In this document: positions 12,736-23,266 of the stretch, piece by piece
Layout: every line of letters begins with the position of its first letter
Position numbering within the stretch: the first letter of the stretch is position 1
Assembly (NCBI GenBank): GCA_022457065.1
Contig: JAJGBQ010000001.1
Location: 7,564,001-7,628,000, forward strand
Source of the DNA: Curvularia sp. ZM96
Taxonomy: Eukaryota; Ascomycota; Dothideomycetes; Pleosporales; Pleosporaceae
DNA: 64,000 bases
Direction: 5' to 3'
Notes under the pieces: model-generated
Database searches by the model: none
What the model was told of the DNA's origin: nothing
The model's input: the letters and a program-made list of their open reading frames with translations, nothing else
Position numbers and translations under genes: made by a program

Positions 12736-13288
12736 TTGAGTCTGCCACCTTTTCCCCTCCACCCGCTTCCGCCGTGTTTGATCGTTCTTATGTTACGAGG
12801 AGAGGGGAAGCGTTAATAGTATATCACACCCTGTGACTCTGTGACCCGGCCTTTCGAATGAAAAACAAAAAAAAATAGAAGGAGAAAAGTAAGAAATTGA
12901 ACTGAGACTGTTGGGAAGTATTCCCTGGTATGCCACAGATATGTGGACATGTGGTGTCCAAAGAAGAAGAAAGGAGAATAGCCGGGTGAGGGGGACGTCA
13001 AGTGTACGTGTAGAGGCATCTTCGCTCCGAAAAAGAGGGGTCTGGTGAGATGGAGTGGTATGATGTCACACAGGAGTCCTTCTAATCGACGGTAGCGTAG
13101 AACCGTAGTGGTGATGGAAAGGAGCAAGCTGTGTAAGTTCCCAGCTCCCGCACAGGATCAGATGCCACAAGGCGGACTAGATGTGGCGTGTTGATGATGG
13201 CGTGTGCGCCGAAGGGAAGGACTACGATGGCTTGTTCACAGTGTCGTCGCTATCGTAGATGAGGTTTTATACCGAAAGAGAAGGTTCA

Positions 13289-13935
13289 TCAGCGAAGCTG
13301 CGGGGCGGTTGGCGTAGTACAAGTAGCGCACTCTGCAGTCAGCAGTTTCTCTTCTCCTTCGAGCATAATTCTTTTTGTACGGGTGGCACATCTGTCCAGT
13401 CGTTAGTTCCCTCCTACTTAGGTGATCGATAGCTGGAGTGATAGACGCACCTAATCCAGATATACTCCGCAACCAGGTAGATGATGAAGAGCAGCATAAA
13501 CAGTCCCACCACAGTACCAACATAATGTATCTCTGGTCTGAGCCCCGCGCCCTGATTCTCGACGTACTCGAGGTCATTGCCAAAGCCGCAGATGAGTCGG
13601 TTCTGGCTGCGTGTCTCCTTTGAGGGGTCAAGTGGCAACGTCTTTCCCTGTTGAATAGCATCTAGAACTGTGGTTGGAAGGGGCTTGGGGATGGAAAGGA
13701 CCTTTGTAATGGTTTTGTCGCTAGCGAATTGGATCTTGAGGTCGTTTGCTGTGGCGAGCGAATGGGCGGTTTCCCAGTCGAGGGTGAGTAACTCCTGGTA
13801 TATGCAGTTGGTTGGTGCGGCGCTGGTGGAGAAGGTCAAGCAACGGCATTGGACGTCGTCGAGATGAAGTTGTTTTGTTGGCGCGGCGAAGGCGCTGGTT
13901 AAGCTGAGGAGCAGAATGAGGCCAGTGGAAAACAT
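13289..13935 (-). CDS. Small secreted-pathway type I membrane protein, unknown function
   Basis: Two exons on the minus strand: 13451-13935 (first) and 13289-13391, separated by a 59-bp intron with GTGCGT donor and a CTAAC branch site before ACAG. The product is 195 aa. It has a clear signal peptide (about residues 1-17, ending SAFAAP), a lumenal domain with four Cys (two of them in a QCRC motif), and one transmembrane segment at about 140-160 (VVGLFMLLFIIYLVAEYIW). The tail is short and charged, containing RTKRI and GEEK. Reading through the intron instead would give a short tail without these charged residues, so splicing is preferred. I do not recognise the family. Its topology suggests a small ER/Golgi or plasma-membrane protein. 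Confidence 0.7.
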
Positions 13936-15722
13936 GATGAATGAAATGGTGGTTTCTCAAGGACTGAGGTATTTTTGGGCGGTGGGAAGGGAGAGGCACG
14001 TGGGCGGAATAGGGACGCCACGGATTATACTGGTATGACTGCTTTCCGTGGTACTGAATGACGGACTGGCAAACGAATCTAGACCGACGTTAGTGTACGC
14101 TGTTTGGATACAAAAGTCACCATAAAACGCACGCGGAGGTCAGAAGCATCCATCCAAGGGTTACCGGAAAGGTTAGCTACTGTCAAGCCACAGGTAAGCG
14201 GAAGGGCAGACACAACGCTTTATGAATCTAGCATGGTGAGTAGTGAGATTGGCGCGGGCCGGCCAGGGCTAATATGGCGCAGTTGGGGTTGGTGAGGCAA
14301 TTTGCGTGCTGGAAAGCCATCTGTTTCTGGCACAGCCTCAGTCGCCGGCTCGGGGGTATCACGGAGGGCCGCGTTGCTCAAGCCACTCTAAAAAGGACGC
14401 TGTGGTGTGTTGTTTCGTGTACTAGGCAGCCCCTGTCGCGTTTACGCTGACGGCATCCGGGATCCGCGGTTAGGTTAGCCACAGTTATTGGAGCTATAGG
14501 CAACCAATGCAGGGCCAAAAGTAGCATTATTCCCGGGCAGAGAGGTTGATAGATGGGCAGCCTGGCTGGAAATTTGCTGCCGTGTTTGCCGTGGCTGGTG
14601 TCTGGCGTATACAAAGGAGCAGGTCCCGCCTTGCAGCCACGGAGCGATACAGACGACGACGGCGAGGCCTCCGAGGCGCATGCAGCGACCGGGATGGGCA
14701 GACGGTCCAACCACCAGCGGCCTGAGCGTTCGATTGGCCGTCCAAACAAGCTTTGGCGGCGCACGTCAAAACACATCAAGAGTGGAGAGAAGGGGGCCTG
14801 AAGAGGTCACTGTGTGGGTGCGAGCCATTTGTTTCCTGTGTTTTAGAGGCTAGTATCGCCCGTGCCCACCCAAGGGCCCAGTGCTTTTTCCAATCGTCCC
14901 CAATAGCAAGAACCGAGTTCGGAAACATACGAGCAGCGGGGGCCATGAGATGGCGGCACATCATCATCGGAGGCGCAGCTTACGACGACGCCATGAGGAG
15001 CGCGTATAACAAGTGTGGGCTACCAACGACACCGCTGTGCCGCACCTCTGCGCCCCACTCTCGACATCACCAAGTGACTTGTACATGCTCCCAGTGCTAG
15101 GATTAAATCCAGTTGATCTTCATCGACTTTGGACTCATTCCAGCAGTTAAGGAAACAAACGCGTCATGGGCTGCGGCGCCTCGCGGAAACACTGACTTGG
15201 CGGCCTCATCTCCCCCTCTCCATGTACGACACTGCCCACAGCCCACCACCTTGGAAGCCGACATGCCAAATGCGAAGGGGGCTTTGACGTCAAACAAACA
15301 ATCGACATATGTCGAGGGGCTTTGGCCAAGCCCAAAACGGTGATGAATGAGGGGGGGCGCCACATCCGCGTGCCGTGGTCAAGGCATATGCGCTGGTCCT
15401 GGAATGTTTCAACGTTTGATGGTAATAGGCTGACTGTTGTATTGACCTACAGTGTGAAACTTTGACGTCGGTTGATTACTATAAGAAAACAATTATGCTA
15501 TGGATATGTGTATGTACTGTAACAAGCACTGGACTAGTCGCAACATTCTTCTTCATCTCCACCACGCCCTGCACCCTGTGTCTCTGCATCCAGGTCTCCC
15601 CGGTCTCGAGCATGAACATCTTGGTCTCCGATGACAATGGCAATATCCGAGTCCGCACCCAGCGCCTCCGGGTGCTGCTCCGCCAGCCCAACCTCCATCA
15701 ACCACCTCTCAACCTTGCACCT
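13936..15722. other. Intergenic region
   Basis: No coding region is supported. Overlapping short frames on both strands lack motifs or splice structure. Sequence near 15100-15480 is the 3' flank of the minus-strand gene ending at 15723. Confidence 0.55.
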
Positions 15723-17215
15723 TCACTTTTCATCCTCGTCCTGCCCATACCCCGTGATGCCCCCAAGCAACCCACCAACTCCCCTTCCTACGCCCCCCAG
15801 CGTACTTCCCACGCCGCCTACCACATCTCCTTTGCCTAACTTGCTAACCCCAGCACCCAACCCACCAGTGATGCCGCTGACAGCATTATTGGCCCCCTTA
15901 CCCACATTCCCTACCACGCCGCCAACTGGCCCCCCAACTGTGCCACCAAGGCCAGCCAGCCCATCACCAACGGTATTCCCCAACCCCTTTCCTACTCCGG
16001 TGACAGTATTACCTAGCCGTTGCGTTAGCAGTCGCCCCCAACAATCGCATTGACACGCTCAAAAAACCGAGAGAAGAGAGGAAATGGTGGAATAAAACGT
16101 ACCAACACCGCTCGTAGCCCCCGCCACGCCTCCCTTGATGTCACCCTTCCCCAGCGCCCCCGTCGTCTTACTCACCGTCCCTTGAACGCCCTTCGTCGCA
16201 CTACCAACCGTATAGTACACGTTGTCCACTGCACCCGTCGCCGTCTTGCCCACACCATCAGTCACATGCTTGACTGGGCCCCCAACCCCAGCTGGTAACT
16301 TGTCCAGTCCCTTTCCAGCGACGCCCGTCACGCCGTTGACTGTGCCGTTGACGCCTCTGGTCGCTGAGTCGGTGATGGTGTTGAGTGTGCCTGTCGTTGT
16401 GCCCACGGTTTTGTTCAGTGTGCCCGTGGCGGTGGAGACGCCTTTGCCTACGACACCGGGTTGTTTATTTGGAGTGGCAGAGGGGGCGATTTGGCCTGGT
16501 GCGGGATGAGCTTGGATTACAGAGAGGGGAGTGGGAGTAGTACCGTCTGGGTTCGCCTTGACGGCTGTTGTCTTTTTGACGGCTGGCGCTTTGGAGGCAG
16601 TAGGAGTGGACTTTACGGGGGTGGCTTTCGTAGCGGAAGAAACGGCACCAGTGGTGCTCTTCACGGGTGTGCTGGTGGTTTTCTTGACGGTGCTGGCGGG
16701 CTTTAAGGCGGCTTTCGTGTCTGCTGCTGCGGCAGAGTTCTTCCTGACGGGAAGAGGTTTGATAGTACCAAGTGGTGTGCGTGCGGGAGCAGGCTTGGGC
16801 GTTCCGTTGCTAGTTGCTTTGACTGCTGGTGCAGTGGTCTTCTTTACAGCCGGAGTCGTATCAGCTTTCTTGACAGTCCCAGAAGCTGCTTTTGCAGGTG
16901 TGGTCGTTGTCTTTGGTGTAGTAGAGGCGCCATTGGCATCAAGTTTCCTGGGAAGCTTCTTCACAGGCGTAGCAGCCGAGTTTGTCGTATTCGTAGCCGT
17001 CGCAGTTGCTTTCTTAACAGGGGTAGCTTTGGTCACTGATGTCGCTGTCTTTACTGGTGTTGCTGTGGCTGGCTTCTTCGCCGTTGACTGAGCGACGTTG
17101 GACAGGTTTCCTATGTTTGCTGTAAACGTTTGGTTAGCATCTGTGCATATTGCAAGGCTACTAGCTCACATTGAAGTGCAGCGTTTTGCTGCTTAAGCTG
17201 GTCTAGGGCGGACAT
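15723..17215 (-). CDS. TPVK-repeat and glycine-rich low-complexity protein (LEA-like)
   Basis: Three exons on the minus strand: 17170-17215, 16103-17119 and 15723-16012, with introns of 50 and 90 bp, giving 450 aa. The first exon encodes a short amphipathic start (MSALDQLKQQNAALQ). Residues of about 20-210 are Lys/Thr/Pro/Ala-rich with many TPVKK, TTPAK and KSTP units. The remainder is built of Gly/Val/Thr-rich units such as NTVGxxxG and GGVxGxxGG, and the end is acidic (QDEDEK). There are no Cys or Trp, no signal peptide and no stable fold is expected. Two readings are possible: a desiccation or stress protein of the fungal LEA-like group, or a DNA/chromatin-binding protein, since S/T-P-K-K units resemble histone H1 tails. 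Residue composition is the only evidence for either. Confidence 0.75.
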
Positions 17216-17895
17216 GTTGTGACTTGGTGCACTCGTTGAATCACTTTAGGAAAGAAATACCGTATATATTAAAAGCTACAGAAGATATTGAAAGACTCCC
17301 AACTCCAGGACTCGATCTGAATATGTTTCTGGGCTGTCGTTGCGCCACCCCCTACGTCATGCCTTGTGCTCAACCCTGTTGTAACAAAGGTGTGCAAGTG
17401 GTCAAGGCTGCGGAGATATCCTGTTTTGCCGGACACGGGACGATCGTGGCGGCAGAGCCAGCTGGGTGGACCCTTGCAGATTCCACCAGATTGCAGCATC
17501 ACCTTCCATTCGCAGGGAACTCCGAACAACACGAAGTACGTAGAGTACAACCACCGTCGTCAACGGTCGGCCACTAGGCACTCAACACCATGCTAGATGA
17601 ACAATACCACGCACGCTTGGCATCGGGCACAACCTCGGCAAAGAACACATTACTTGTTGAACATTTCATCATTCGTGAAAACTAACTACCCATAGGTAAA
17701 ATCTACCTAAGATGCAAGTGGGATATCCATTTACTCGTGATGCATAAAGTCTCATCACTCTAAGACTCCGTCGAAGATTAAGCTCCGTTCGTCATGCAAA
17801 AAGGTGTAGAAAGAGAAAAAGAAAGCCATGACACATGAAAGGGATATCAAAGCGCCAACCGAACTTTTCGAAACCAGGCGACACAAGCAATGCGC
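17216..17895. other. Intergenic region between two minus-strand genes
   Basis: It contains the promoter of the TPVK-repeat gene and the 3' UTR of hsp90. No coding region is supported. Confidence 0.6.
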
Positions 17896-20004
17896 TTAGT
17901 CGACCTCCTCCATGGCGCTCTCGCCAGAGGTGGCAGGCGCCTCAGTGGCAGCCTCGCCCTTCTCCTGCTCGGTCTCAACCTCCTCGTCGACGTTCAGGCC
18001 GAGGGAGACGAGCTTGTGGATGCGCTCAGCGTACTGAACGGGCTCGTCAATGGTGAAACCAGAGACAAGCAGCGAGGTCTCGAAGAGAAGGAGGGTGATG
18101 GATTTGACAGTGCGGTCGTCCTCACCGTCAGCCTCAACCTTGCGCTTGAGCTCCTTGATGATAGCGGACTTGGGCGAGATCTCAAAGGTCTTCTTGGAAG
18201 ACATGTAAGAGCTCATGGAGGTGTCACGGAGAGCCTGGGCCTTCATGATACGCTCCATGTTGGCAGACCAACCGAACTGACCGGTACGGATGGCGCAGGG
18301 TGAGCCGACAAGCTTGTGGGAGACAACAACCTTCTCGACACGGTCGCCGAGAACGTTCTTGAGGCTCTTGGCGAGACCCTCAAACTCCTTCTCCTCAGCC
18401 TCACGGGCCTTCTTCTCCTCCTCGGACTCCTCAAGCTCGAAGTCCTTGGTGATGTCGACAAGCTTCTTGCCATCAAACTCCTTAAGCTGGGTCATGGCGT
18501 ACTCGTCAATGGGGTCGACAAGGAAGAGAACCTCGAAGCCCTTCTCCTTGAGAGTGTCGAGGAAAGGCGACTTCTGGACGGCCTTGAGCGACTCACCAGT
18601 GATGTAGTACATCTGCTTCTGGTGCTCGGGCATGCGAGTGACGTAGTCGGTAAGCGAGGTCTGCTCCTCACCAGACTTGGTAGAGTTGAAGCGGAGAAGC
18701 TTGGCGAGAGCAGCGCGGTTCTGCGAGTCCTCGTGGATACCAAGCTTGATGTTCTTGCCAAAGGCAGAGTAGAACTTGTCGAACTGCTCGCGGTCCTCGG
18801 CAATCTCGTTGAAGAGCTCGAGGGTCTTCTTGACAATGTTCTTGCGGATGACCTTCATGATCTTGTTCTGCTGGAGGGTCTCACGAGACAGGTTGAGAGG
18901 AAGGTCCTCGGAGTCGACGACACCCTTGACGAAGCTGAGCCACTCGGGGATCAGGTCAGTAGCATCGTCGGTGATGAAGACACGGCGGACGTAGAGCTTG
19001 ATGTTGTTCTTGGTCTTCTTGGTCTCGAACAGGTCGAAAGGAGCGCGCTTGGGAACGAAGAGGATGGCACGGAACTCAAGCTGACCCTCGACGGAGAAGT
19101 GCTTGACGGCAAGGTGGTCCTCCCAGTCGTTGGACAGCGACTTGTAGAAGGAAGCGTACTCCTCAGTAGTGATGTCCTGAGGGTTGCGGGTCCAGATGGG
19201 CTTAGTCTTGTTGAGTTCCTCCTCCTCAATCTTGGACTCCTTGACTTTCTTGGTCTTCTTCTCCTTCTTCTCATCCTCCTCATCGACCTCCTCGACCTTG
19301 GGCTTCTTCTCGTCGCCCTCCTCGGTCTTCTCCTCGGTGGCCTCGTCATCCTCGACCTCCTTCTCGGTCTCCTTGAGGACGTGGAGGTAGATGGGGTACG
19401 AGATGAACTCGGAGTGCTTCTTGACGACCTCCTTGATCTTGCTCTCGTTCAGGTAGTCCATCTGCTCATCCTTGAGGTGGAGGATGATCTTGGTACCACG
19501 GCCGATCTGCTCGCCCTCGGTGTCCTCGGTGATCTTGAAGGTACCACCGGCACTCGACTCCCAGATGTACTGCTCGTCATCGTTGTTCTTGGAGACGACG
19601 GTGACACGGTCAGCGACGAGGTATGCGGAGTAGAAACCAACACCGAATTGACCAATCATGGAAATGTCGGCACCGGCTGACAGGGCCTCCATGAACTGCT
19701 TTGTGCCTGAGCGGGCAATGGTACCCAGGTTGTTGATGAGGTCGGCCTTGGTCATACCAATACCGCTGTCTTGGATGGTGAGGGTCTTGGCCTCCTTGTT
19801 GGGGATGATGTCGATGCGGAGGTCCTTGCCGCTGTCGAGCTTGCTTGGGTCTGAGAGGGCTTCATATCGGATCTTGTCGAGGGCGTCGGAGGCGTTAGAG
19901 ATGAGTTCTCGCAGGAAGATCTCCTTGTTTGAGTAGACGGTGTTGATGATGAGACCGAGCAGCTGAGAGATCTCAGCCTGGAACTCGAAAGTCTCCCCAG
20001 ACAT
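17896..20004 (-). CDS. hsp90: Hsp90 molecular chaperone
   Basis: A complete uninterrupted reading frame of 702 aa, the usual length for cytosolic Hsp90. Visible parts are the N-terminal ATPase domain with NKEIFLRELISNASDALDKI, DSGIGMTKADL and GQFGVGFYSAYLVADRV; a Glu/Lys-rich charged linker at about 210-265; a middle domain with LPLNLSRETLQQ; and a C-terminal dimerisation domain ending in MEEVD, the TPR-cochaperone binding site. It folds and activates client kinases and transcription factors in the cytosol. The start is set by the universally conserved beginning (ETFEFQAEI). Codon use is strongly biased toward C-ending codons, which produces a 454-codon open frame on the opposite strand. Heat-shock-element-like sites lie 286 and 490 bp upstream. 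Confidence 0.98.
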   Translation of the reverse strand: MSGETFEFQAEISQLLGLIINTVYSNKEIFLRELISNASDALDKIRYEALSDPSKLDSGKDLRIDIIPNKEAKTLTIQDSGIGMTKADLINNLGTIARSGTKQFMEALSAGADISMIGQFGVGFYSAYLVADRVTVVSKNNDDEQYIWESSAGGTFKITEDTEGEQIGRGTKIILHLKDEQMDYLNESKIKEVVKKHSEFISYPIYLHVLKETEKEVEDDEATEEKTEEGDEKKPKVEEVDEEDEKKEKKTKKVKESKIEEEELNKTKPIWTRNPQDITTEEYASFYKSLSNDWEDHLAVKHFSVEGQLEFRAILFVPKRAPFDLFETKKTKNNIKLYVRRVFITDDATDLIPEWLSFVKGVVDSEDLPLNLSRETLQQNKIMKVIRKNIVKKTLELFNEIAEDREQFDKFYSAFGKNIKLGIHEDSQNRAALAKLLRFNSTKSGEEQTSLTDYVTRMPEHQKQMYYITGESLKAVQKSPFLDTLKEKGFEVLFLVDPIDEYAMTQLKEFDGKKLVDITKDFELEESEEEKKAREAEEKEFEGLAKSLKNVLGDRVEKVVVSHKLVGSPCAIRTGQFGWSANMERIMKAQALRDTSMSSYMSSKKTFEISPKSAIIKELKRKVEADGEDDRTVKSITLLLFETSLLVSGFTIDEPVQYAERIHKLVSLGLNVDEEVETEQEKGEAATEAPATSGESAMEEVD

Positions 20005-20289
20005 GGTGGCGGGTGTGTGAAGTGTTCGGAGCTGCAGACGGTAGAGTCAGAGGTTATGTTCTTGCAGCAGGTAACGAAAGTGTAGACTAGCGTGGTGCAG
20101 TTGAATGTGGGGAAGACGAACAGATAGGCGGGGTAGTTCAAGTGTCAGGCTCTTCTATGGCGAGTGGAAAAAGAGCAACCTGCAAACTGCGCTGTCTATG
20201 TGGTGGAAGAGAAGGAGAACAATTCAATGAAGAAAAAACGTAGAGGAGGGCTCACGTTTGGCACTGATATAGCCTTTGGTGGAGCTCGA

Positions 20290-20302
20290 GAATCTTCTAG
20301 AC
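20290..20302. promoter_or_regulatory. Heat shock element-like site upstream of hsp90
   Basis: The pattern is GAA-nn-TTC-nn-GAC, three alternating 5-bp units with one mismatch in the third. It lies 286 bp upstream of the hsp90 start codon. HSF1 binding is established for this motif class; its use here is inferred from pattern and position. Confidence 0.45.
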
Positions 20303-20493
20303 AGGACGGCAGAAAGCCAGAGAAGGTCGTCGTCGGGCCAATCAGAGCGCCGCTGCCGCTGCAATCGCGCCTCACCGCCAAACGCGACTTCCCCGGCAAC
20401 GCTAGCGGCGAGGGGCAGAAATCGCGACTTCCGCCTGTCGAGAAGCGCCGACCGACTTCTTCTGCTGCCATCGGTTCCTCTCTCCCTCTGGTA

Positions 20494-20501
20494 GAATATT
20501 C
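20494..20501. promoter_or_regulatory. Second HSE half-pair (GAA-nn-TTC)
   Basis: Two inverted heat shock units about 490 bp upstream of hsp90, with another TTC in approximate register at 20508. It is short and could occur by chance. Confidence 0.3.
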
Positions 20502-20933
20502 GATCCGTTCCAATACCAGCTACTCGACATCGACACCATGTCACGACAAACGAATCGTATCGTAACGCGGCACAATGGGCCAGAGCCGCTGCGGCTGTCT
20601 GCCTGACGCCGCCTCGCCCAGCCAGTGTCAGCCTCACTTGGTCTATTGCTAAACCTCCACCAGTTGCCTAAAATAAGGCACTTCCGAACTCGTCCTTCTT
20701 GCGATGCAGCGAACCTACACATGCCTCTGACCACCACGGCTCGTCCAATACTCCTGACTCCAGACTCGCACACCTCAGACACATACATTTAGCCATGCTT
20801 TCCCCTGCGGACCAAGCTGGTCATGCAAAGCAGAGCGCATTGGCTAAAGGGGCCATCACATCACATGCCGACGCCAAGCACATGCGCTTTGCAGGTGCTC
20901 ATTATGCATTGAATCTACTTGCAGGATTGGCTC

Positions 20934-22070
20934 CTAGATAAACGTCCTCATGAACTCTCCAAGCGCCATAATGGCCATGGCCTGTCCGTACGGCATGCTG
21001 GTAATCTTAATGTCCTTGTAGTGCTGCAAATCGTGTCCCATGGCTGTACCAAAGCTCGTCTCGGTCAGCTCGCCCTCGGCGTTAATCTTGCCCAGGACAG
21101 CCTTGATCGCTTTGACGGCGCTCTGCAGGAACACGTCCCCGCTAATGTATCGCTTCCGGCATGCCTTGAGCATACCATATGCGAAGCCTGCTGTCGCTGA
21201 TGATTCCTCATAGCTGCCTTCTGAGATGGGAATGTCCAGAAGTGTGCGCCACATGCCACTCTCTTCCTGGCACTTCACCAGCGCCCGACACTGTGACTCG
21301 AGGATGCCCACGAGAAACTGGCGCAAGGGATCTTTCTCACTGAGATCAAGCAGCTCAATAAAGTCCGGGATGGCGATTGTCAGCCACGAGTTTCCTCGTG
21401 CCCACCGTGCTCGTGCAAAGTTGTGGCCGACCTCCAATCCGCCCTTGTCTTCCCACTTCCAGCCATGGAAAAATAAGCCCGTGCTGGTGTCGCATAGGTA
21501 TTGGCAGTGCAGAATAAATTGGCGCTTCGCTTCCTCCACATACTCTGGGCGGTTCAGGGTAAGACCAATCTTCGCCAGCGGCAGCGCACTCATCATGAGG
21601 GTGTCGTCCCATAGCTCGTCCTTGTTGAACGAGTTGTATGTCTCGTGCTGGAACCCACCATACTTGGTGCGGGGCAGCCCGTGCATGACCCACTCAGCCC
21701 AGGTGTCTAGCCATGGAACAAATGTCTTGTTGCCCGTCTCTTCGTACAGGTATGCCAGGGCGAGGAAAGGGCTCATGGTGTTGATGTTCTTGGTCGTGCC
21801 CTTGCTGAGCTGCTTGTCGAACCATCCCTTTATGATGTCGAGCGTCGCCGTGCTGCCCGTCAGTGTGTAGTAGTGCCACAGCCCGTACAGCCCGATGCCA
21901 TGTGTCCATTCCCAGCCATCCCACCCCTTGGTGTCAATCACACGCCCGTCGTCGAGTTTGAGTAGGAATTCGCCTGTTGTGTCGTGGATGTTGATGAGAT
22001 TGTGCGTGAGGAGCAGGATCTTCTCGTCTATCTGGCCTTTTGTCAAGCCATGTACAGTGAGTGTGGACAT
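20934..22070 (-). CDS. GH105 unsaturated rhamnogalacturonyl hydrolase
   Basis: A 378-aa protein starting at the ATG at 22070 (MSTLTVHGL). An upstream in-frame ATG at 22163 would add 31 residues without family character. Family features include WEWTHGIGLYGLWHYY, the WDDTLMM segment carrying the probable catalytic Asp, LFFHGW, FARARWARGNSWL and GSYEESSATAGFAYG. The length fits the YteR/YesR (alpha/alpha)6-barrel family. These enzymes hydrate and split unsaturated galacturonyl-rhamnose fragments produced by rhamnogalacturonan lyases. No signal peptide is visible, so it would act on imported disaccharides in the cytosol. It is divergently transcribed from a Dal5-type MFS transporter 1.2 kb away, which could supply the substrate. 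Confidence 0.9.
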   Translation of the reverse strand: MSTLTVHGLTKGQIDEKILLLTHNLINIHDTTGEFLLKLDDGRVIDTKGWDGWEWTHGIGLYGLWHYYTLTGSTATLDIIKGWFDKQLSKGTTKNINTMSPFLALAYLYEETGNKTFVPWLDTWAEWVMHGLPRTKYGGFQHETYNSFNKDELWDDTLMMSALPLAKIGLTLNRPEYVEEAKRQFILHCQYLCDTSTGLFFHGWKWEDKGGLEVGHNFARARWARGNSWLTIAIPDFIELLDLSEKDPLRQFLVGILESQCRALVKCQEESGMWRTLLDIPISEGSYEESSATAGFAYGMLKACRKRYISGDVFLQSAVKAIKAVLGKINAEGELTETSFGTAMGHDLQHYKDIKITSMPYGQAMAIMALGEFMRTFI

Positions 22071-23266
22071 GTTTGCCGTGGATTTTGAGACGCTGGGCGG
22101 ATTTGGAATCAGTGTTCTCGAGTAGTGAAGTGGACGTTTGAGAAGCGGAATCTCAACTACCAAGGCGCAATGGAGCAGAAGAAAAGACCAGAGGCGAAAC
22201 TTGACAAGTTGCCATACACGTAGTTCCGTGTGCGGGTATTAGATAGCTCTTGTGGATCGCACGCGCCGGGCGAGCTCTGTAGTGGGGGAGTAACGACCGG
22301 GGAAAGCCAGGGTCTCGGATACATTTTTTGGAGACATTATGCAAACCGCTGCCAGATCTTCGTGCCCATCTGTACCGAACTCGTTCGTCGCTGTACCGGT
22401 GGAAGGCTGGGCACACGTGCTTCAACTCCAGCTTCCGGGTCCCTGGGGGCGCGTGGCTTCCTTGCGCATAGGTATTCCCATCAACACCAAAAAGCTCAAC
22501 CTCGCTTGTTGCAAAGCCATACCAGGACGTCACCCACACTCGCCATGCATTGTACCGATACTCGCTGCCCATTATGCCGACACGTGGGAGGCTATCGCGT
22601 GAGAGGCCAAGATCAGCAATGAGCCGTGGAGGGAAACATGGCCGCCGTTGAACAATCCCCTGCTGACCGACTTGCGACCACGCTGCGGAAACCAGCCGCC
22701 ACCAACCTCATGGCGGAGGAATATTTCCACCAGCCGTCTTGTGCCCGCTGCCAAAGCTTGGCTTTCCATTCGCACATTCGGCAGCATCTATGCCGATACG
22801 ATGCCATTCTGGGACACATGCCAAGCTGTGGCTCTCTCCACACTGCTTAATCCTACGTGCTTGCCTCTCCGCATCCTATGGCACTCCGCATGTTTGTGTG
22901 GCTGGCACAGTCGCGGGGTTGGGAAACCCTGAAAACGGACGGCCTAGGTTGCAACATTGACGCCCGCTCGGCCGGGCCTGCTGTGCGCCTGCGAAGATCT
23001 TTTACTGTCCTAGGGCGGGGAACACATGAACCCGATTAGAAACGGTTAAACCAGGGCCTGCCGTTGGGGTGCAGGCTCGCATCACAGGATTTGCGGAGCA
23101 GCCTGCCAGTACGGGGTAGTCTGGGGGACGCTCGGACGCACAATATCAGCCGGGTAGAAATATCACAGCGAGCAGGCCCTCCATTTCGACACCTCACGAG
23201 TGCTGGGGTCCTTTTCCTCTCCTCTCCATCTGCTTCCACTGTCAACTCCCCGGAAGGCCTTTCACT
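22071..23266. other. Divergent promoter region between GH105 and MFS genes
   Basis: A 1.2-kb region between two genes transcribed away from each other, so it must hold both promoters. No coding region is supported. Short open frames on both strands are unrelated to any motif. Confidence 0.6.

Larger units (their letters stand above)
11648..13288. other. Intergenic region with simple repeats
   Basis: It contains T-rich 3' UTR sequence of the 9296 gene, a GT microsatellite at 12208-12232 and a TC run at 12721-12735. No coding region is supported. Confidence 0.6.
20005..20933. other. hsp90 promoter and GH105 3' flank
   Basis: C/T-rich leader sequence lies next to the hsp90 start. The tract from about 20164 to 20650 is GC-rich with the heat-shock-like motifs. 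No coding region is supported. Confidence 0.6.

Noticed and set aside
16531..17091. 186-codon hydrophobic frame on the plus strand
   Set aside because: It mirrors the TPVK-repeat gene, and its Val/Ala/Phe-rich character is a by-product of Lys/Thr/Ala codons on the other strand.
18316..19680. 454-codon open frame on the plus strand
   Set aside because: It is antisense to hsp90. Strong use of C-ending codons removes stops on the opposite strand. The product is a Leu/Asp repeat-like string with no family features.
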